NCBI GenBank assembly: GCA_021298815.1
Contig: JAJTHE010000005.1
Location: 1 to 64,000 of the forward strand
Reading direction: 5' to 3'
DNA from: Betaproteobacteria bacterium
GTDB taxonomy: Bacteria > Pseudomonadota > Gammaproteobacteria > Burkholderiales > CAIKXV01
Length of the DNA stretch: 64,000 bases
Every line of letters begins with the position of its first letter. Position 1 is the stretch's first letter. The position numbers and the translations under genes were made by a program. The notes below the pieces were generated by a model, which ran no database searches, had not been told where the DNA came from, and was given only the letters and a program-made list of their open reading frames with translations. Below, piece by piece: positions 62,114 through 64,000 of this stretch.

Positions 62114-63097
62114 ATGCATCTGTCGTCCAGTGAAACCGCGCGGCTCGTCCTGCTCGCGCTGGCTGCGTGCACCGGCAACGCCATCGCGCAGGCGTGGCCC
62201 GTGAAGCCGCTTCGAATCGTCGTACCGTTCGGTGCGGGCGGTGCCACCGACACGTTCATGCGCACGCTCGCCCGCGACCTGCAGCCGGCGCTGGGCCAGT
62301 CGGTGCTGGTCGATAACCGGCCCGGCGGCAACTTCATCATTGCGGCAGACGCCGTGATCAAGGCCGAGCCCGACGGCCATACGCTGATGGCTGCGACCAG
62401 CGGCCATGCGGTCACCGAGGCGATCGGCACCAACCACGCCCGGTACCGCCTGTTGCGCGATCTCGCACCGGTGTCGACCGTCAACTATATTGAACTGATC
62501 CTGATCGCCCACCCTTCGCTGCCGGTGAAGTCCGTGCGTGACCTGGTCAGGCTCGCTCGCGCGAAGCCGGGCGCGATCAACTACGCGACCACCGGCACCG
62601 GAGGCATCAACCACCTGGCGATGGAACTGCTGCAGGCGGCCACTGCGACCCAGATGACCCACGTGCCCTACAAGGTCGGCGGTGCAGGAAGGCTTGACCT
62701 GGTCGGCGGGCGGATCGAGTTGATGATGGATACGCTCACCGACGGCGCGCCGAACGTGCGTGCCGGCAAGGTGCGCGGGCTCGGGACAAGCGGGAGCAAG
62801 CGCTCGATCGCGCTGCCCGAGGTACCGACGATTGCCGAAAGCAGTGGAATCACCGGCTTCGAAGTGCCGGTGCTCGTCGGGGTGCTGGCACCGGCGGCCA
62901 CCCCGGCCGCGGTGATCGAGCGGCTGAACCGTGAGATCGGTACGATCGTGCGCCGGCCGGAGAACCAGGAAGCGTGGGGCCGCATGGGCGCAACTGCACT
63001 CGCCAGCACGCCCGCAGAATATCGCGCGATGATCGAGGCCGAGATAGAGAAGTGGGCGCGGCTCATCCGTGATGCGAAGCTCAAGCTCGATTCGTGA
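62114..63097 (+). CDS. Bug-family periplasmic solute receptor
   Basis: 327 aa. ATG 62114 preferred, with GGAG 6 bases upstream; TTG 62093 is an alternative. Signal peptide ending GNAIAQ. Family marks: WPVKPLRIVVPFGAGGATDTFMRTLA, VDNRPGGNFIIAADAVIKAEPDGHTLMAAT, INYATTGTGGINHLAM and HVPYKVGGAGRLD, in which PYKG is changed to PYKVGG. Follows the alpha/beta hydrolase; C-terminal WARLIRDAKLKLDS. Confidence 0.88.
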   Translation: MHLSSSETARLVLLALAACTGNAIAQAWPVKPLRIVVPFGAGGATDTFMRTLARDLQPALGQSVLVDNRPGGNFIIAADAVIKAEPDGHTLMAATSGHAVTEAIGTNHARYRLLRDLAPVSTVNYIELILIAHPSLPVKSVRDLVRLARAKPGAINYATTGTGGINHLAMELLQAATATQMTHVPYKVGGAGRLDLVGGRIELMMDTLTDGAPNVRAGKVRGLGTSGSKRSIALPEVPTIAESSGITGFEVPVLVGVLAPAATPAAVIERLNREIGTIVRRPENQEAWGRMGATALASTPAEYRAMIEAEIEKWARLIRDAKLKLDS

Positions 63098-63187
63098 ACT
63101 GACCTGACCGGTCTGGCTGGCGGGGCGCGTCTCCTCGGGGCTCCCGGTTACTGAAAGTCGGTGACCCACGCTGGCCATCCAGAGTGG

Positions 63188-64000
63188 TCACTCAGGCTGA
63201 ATGCCCGCATCGCGCACTACATTGGCCCACTGCACGAGATCGCTTGCAATCACTTTGCGCATCTGCTCAGGGGTACTGAGTGCGGTGTCGATTCCCTGCG
63301 AGGCCAGGCGCTGCTTCACCTCGCTGTCCTGAAGCACACGATGCAGGCTCACGGCAAAGCGCGAGATGATCGACGGTGGCGTCTGCCCGGGCATCAGGAT
63401 GGCATACCAGCCATCCACGGCGTAGCCGGCGACGCCAGCTTCTGCCATGGTCGGCACCTCCGGCGCGACGGATGCACGCTGTGCACCGGTCACAGCCAGC
63501 GCGCGCAGTTTGCCGGCCTTGATGTGGGGCAGTGCCACGGTGACCGTACTGAAGTACATCAGCACCTGCCCCCCCAGCAATTCCGTGGTTGCCGGCCCGC
63601 CACCCTTGTACGGTACATGCACGAAGCGCGTTCCTGTCATCGACATGAACAACTCGCCGGTCAGGTGGGCCATGTTGCCGATCCCTGCCGAAGCCATGGT
63701 CAGCTTGCCTGGCGACGCCTTCGCGAGCGCAACGAGCTCCTTCACGTTTTGCGCCGGGACGGACGGGTGCACCACCAGTACGAAGTTGCCGTTGCCGACC
63801 AGCGACACTGGCGCGAAATCGCGAACCGGGTGGTACGGCAGCTTGCGGTAAAGGCTGGGATTGATCGTGAAGCCGTTGCCGACGATCAGGATCGTATAAC
63901 CATCCGGCGGCGCCTTCGCGACGATCTCCGTGCCGATGATGCCATTGGCGCCCCCGCGATTATCTACGACGATGGGCTGGCGAAGTTCTTCGCTCAGGCG
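63188..64000 (-). CDS. Bug-family periplasmic solute receptor, N-terminus beyond window
   Basis: About 270 codons are inside the window; the signal peptide and first loop lie past the right edge. Visible: LRQPIVVDNRGGANGIIGTEI, APPDGYTILIVGNGF, VHPSVPAQNVKELVAL, LTMASAGIGNMAHL, VHVPYKGGGPATTELLGGQ and the end QWANVVRDAGIQPE. All usual conserved positions of the visible part are present. Convergent with the Bug gene ending at 63097 (90-base gap). Confidence 0.88.
   Translation of the reverse strand, partial: RLSEELRQPIVVDNRGGANGIIGTEIVAKAPPDGYTILIVGNGFTINPSLYRKLPYHPVRDFAPVSLVGNGNFVLVVHPSVPAQNVKELVALAKASPGKLTMASAGIGNMAHLTGELFMSMTGTRFVHVPYKGGGPATTELLGGQVLMYFSTVTVALPHIKAGKLRALAVTGAQRASVAPEVPTMAEAGVAGYAVDGWYAILMPGQTPPSIISRFAVSLHRVLQDSEVKQRLASQGIDTALSTPEQMRKVIASDLVQWANVVRDAGIQPE

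Noticed and set aside
1-64000. tRNA, rRNA, riboswitch or CRISPR elements
   Set aside because: No cloverleaf-like sequence, conserved rRNA segment or regularly spaced repeat array was recognised on reading; a covariance-model search would be needed to exclude small RNAs.

Overview
The window is about 64 kb of very GC-rich DNA with dense gene packing. Its content points to a Burkholderiales-type betaproteobacterium: many Bug-type (TctC-family) periplasmic receptors, a Burkholderia-style replication and partition module, and many small catabolic operons. No rRNA genes, tRNA genes or CRISPR arrays were seen. Assignments are from reading translated frames and motifs; no database search was run.

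Layout. 1-6931: the start of a biotin-carrier-like gene, a two-subunit CoA-transferase, a ketopantoate-reductase-like gene, a prolyl-tRNA-editing (YbaK) gene and three Bug genes. 6900-15102: the replicon core. It holds a large tyrosine recombinase with a perfect 11-6-11 palindrome of dif architecture at its 5' end, a parA-parB operon with three copies of a 17-bp parS-like palindrome, a repeat-rich origin candidate, a divergent rep gene, and a second tyrosine recombinase that has lost catalytic residues. This arrangement (parB-parA-origin-rep) is that of secondary chromosomes, chromids and megaplasmids of Burkholderiales, so the window probably contains the replication origin of such a replicon. 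15255-17303: a decaying area with a broken MmgE/PrpD gene and a Bug remnant carrying an inverted copy of about 100 bp of the nearby LysR gene. 17320-22653: a LysR (NhaR-like) regulator divergent from dabB-dabA, an inorganic carbon uptake pair. 23764-26811: a secreted VIT/VWA/TPR-like/DUF2135 protein.

28010-35900: an ornithine-cyclodeaminase homologue, hydantoinase-type hyuA and hyuB, an amidase and a beta-lactamase-fold esterase, in one direction with overlapping stops and starts. 37193-46015: a long same-strand catabolic run of Bug, alpha/beta hydrolase, LeuC-like and LeuD-like hydro-lyase, an isocitrate-lyase-superfamily lyase, Bug, D-2-hydroxyacid dehydrogenase, carboxymuconolactone-decarboxylase-like protein and Bug. 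46094-46755: an AbrB/VapC toxin-antitoxin pair with a clear promoter and operator. 47113-50753: an exported amidase, a PyrE-like phosphoribosyltransferase and an M20 amidohydrolase. 51936-61007: Bug genes, an orphan SsuA/ThiY-type binding protein, two amidohydrolases, a cyanuric-acid-hydrolase/barbiturase family ring opener, a second cyclodeaminase homologue and another amidase. 61261-64000: an alpha/beta hydrolase and two more Bug genes, the last cut by the window edge.

Taken together, the replicon core sits among genes suited to scavenging organic acids, cyclic amides (hydantoin, barbiturate or triazine-like rings) and carbamoyl compounds. Fourteen Bug receptors (one partial) plus one remnant are present, but no TctA/TctB membrane partner is visible, so the receptors must work with transporters encoded elsewhere or as sensors.
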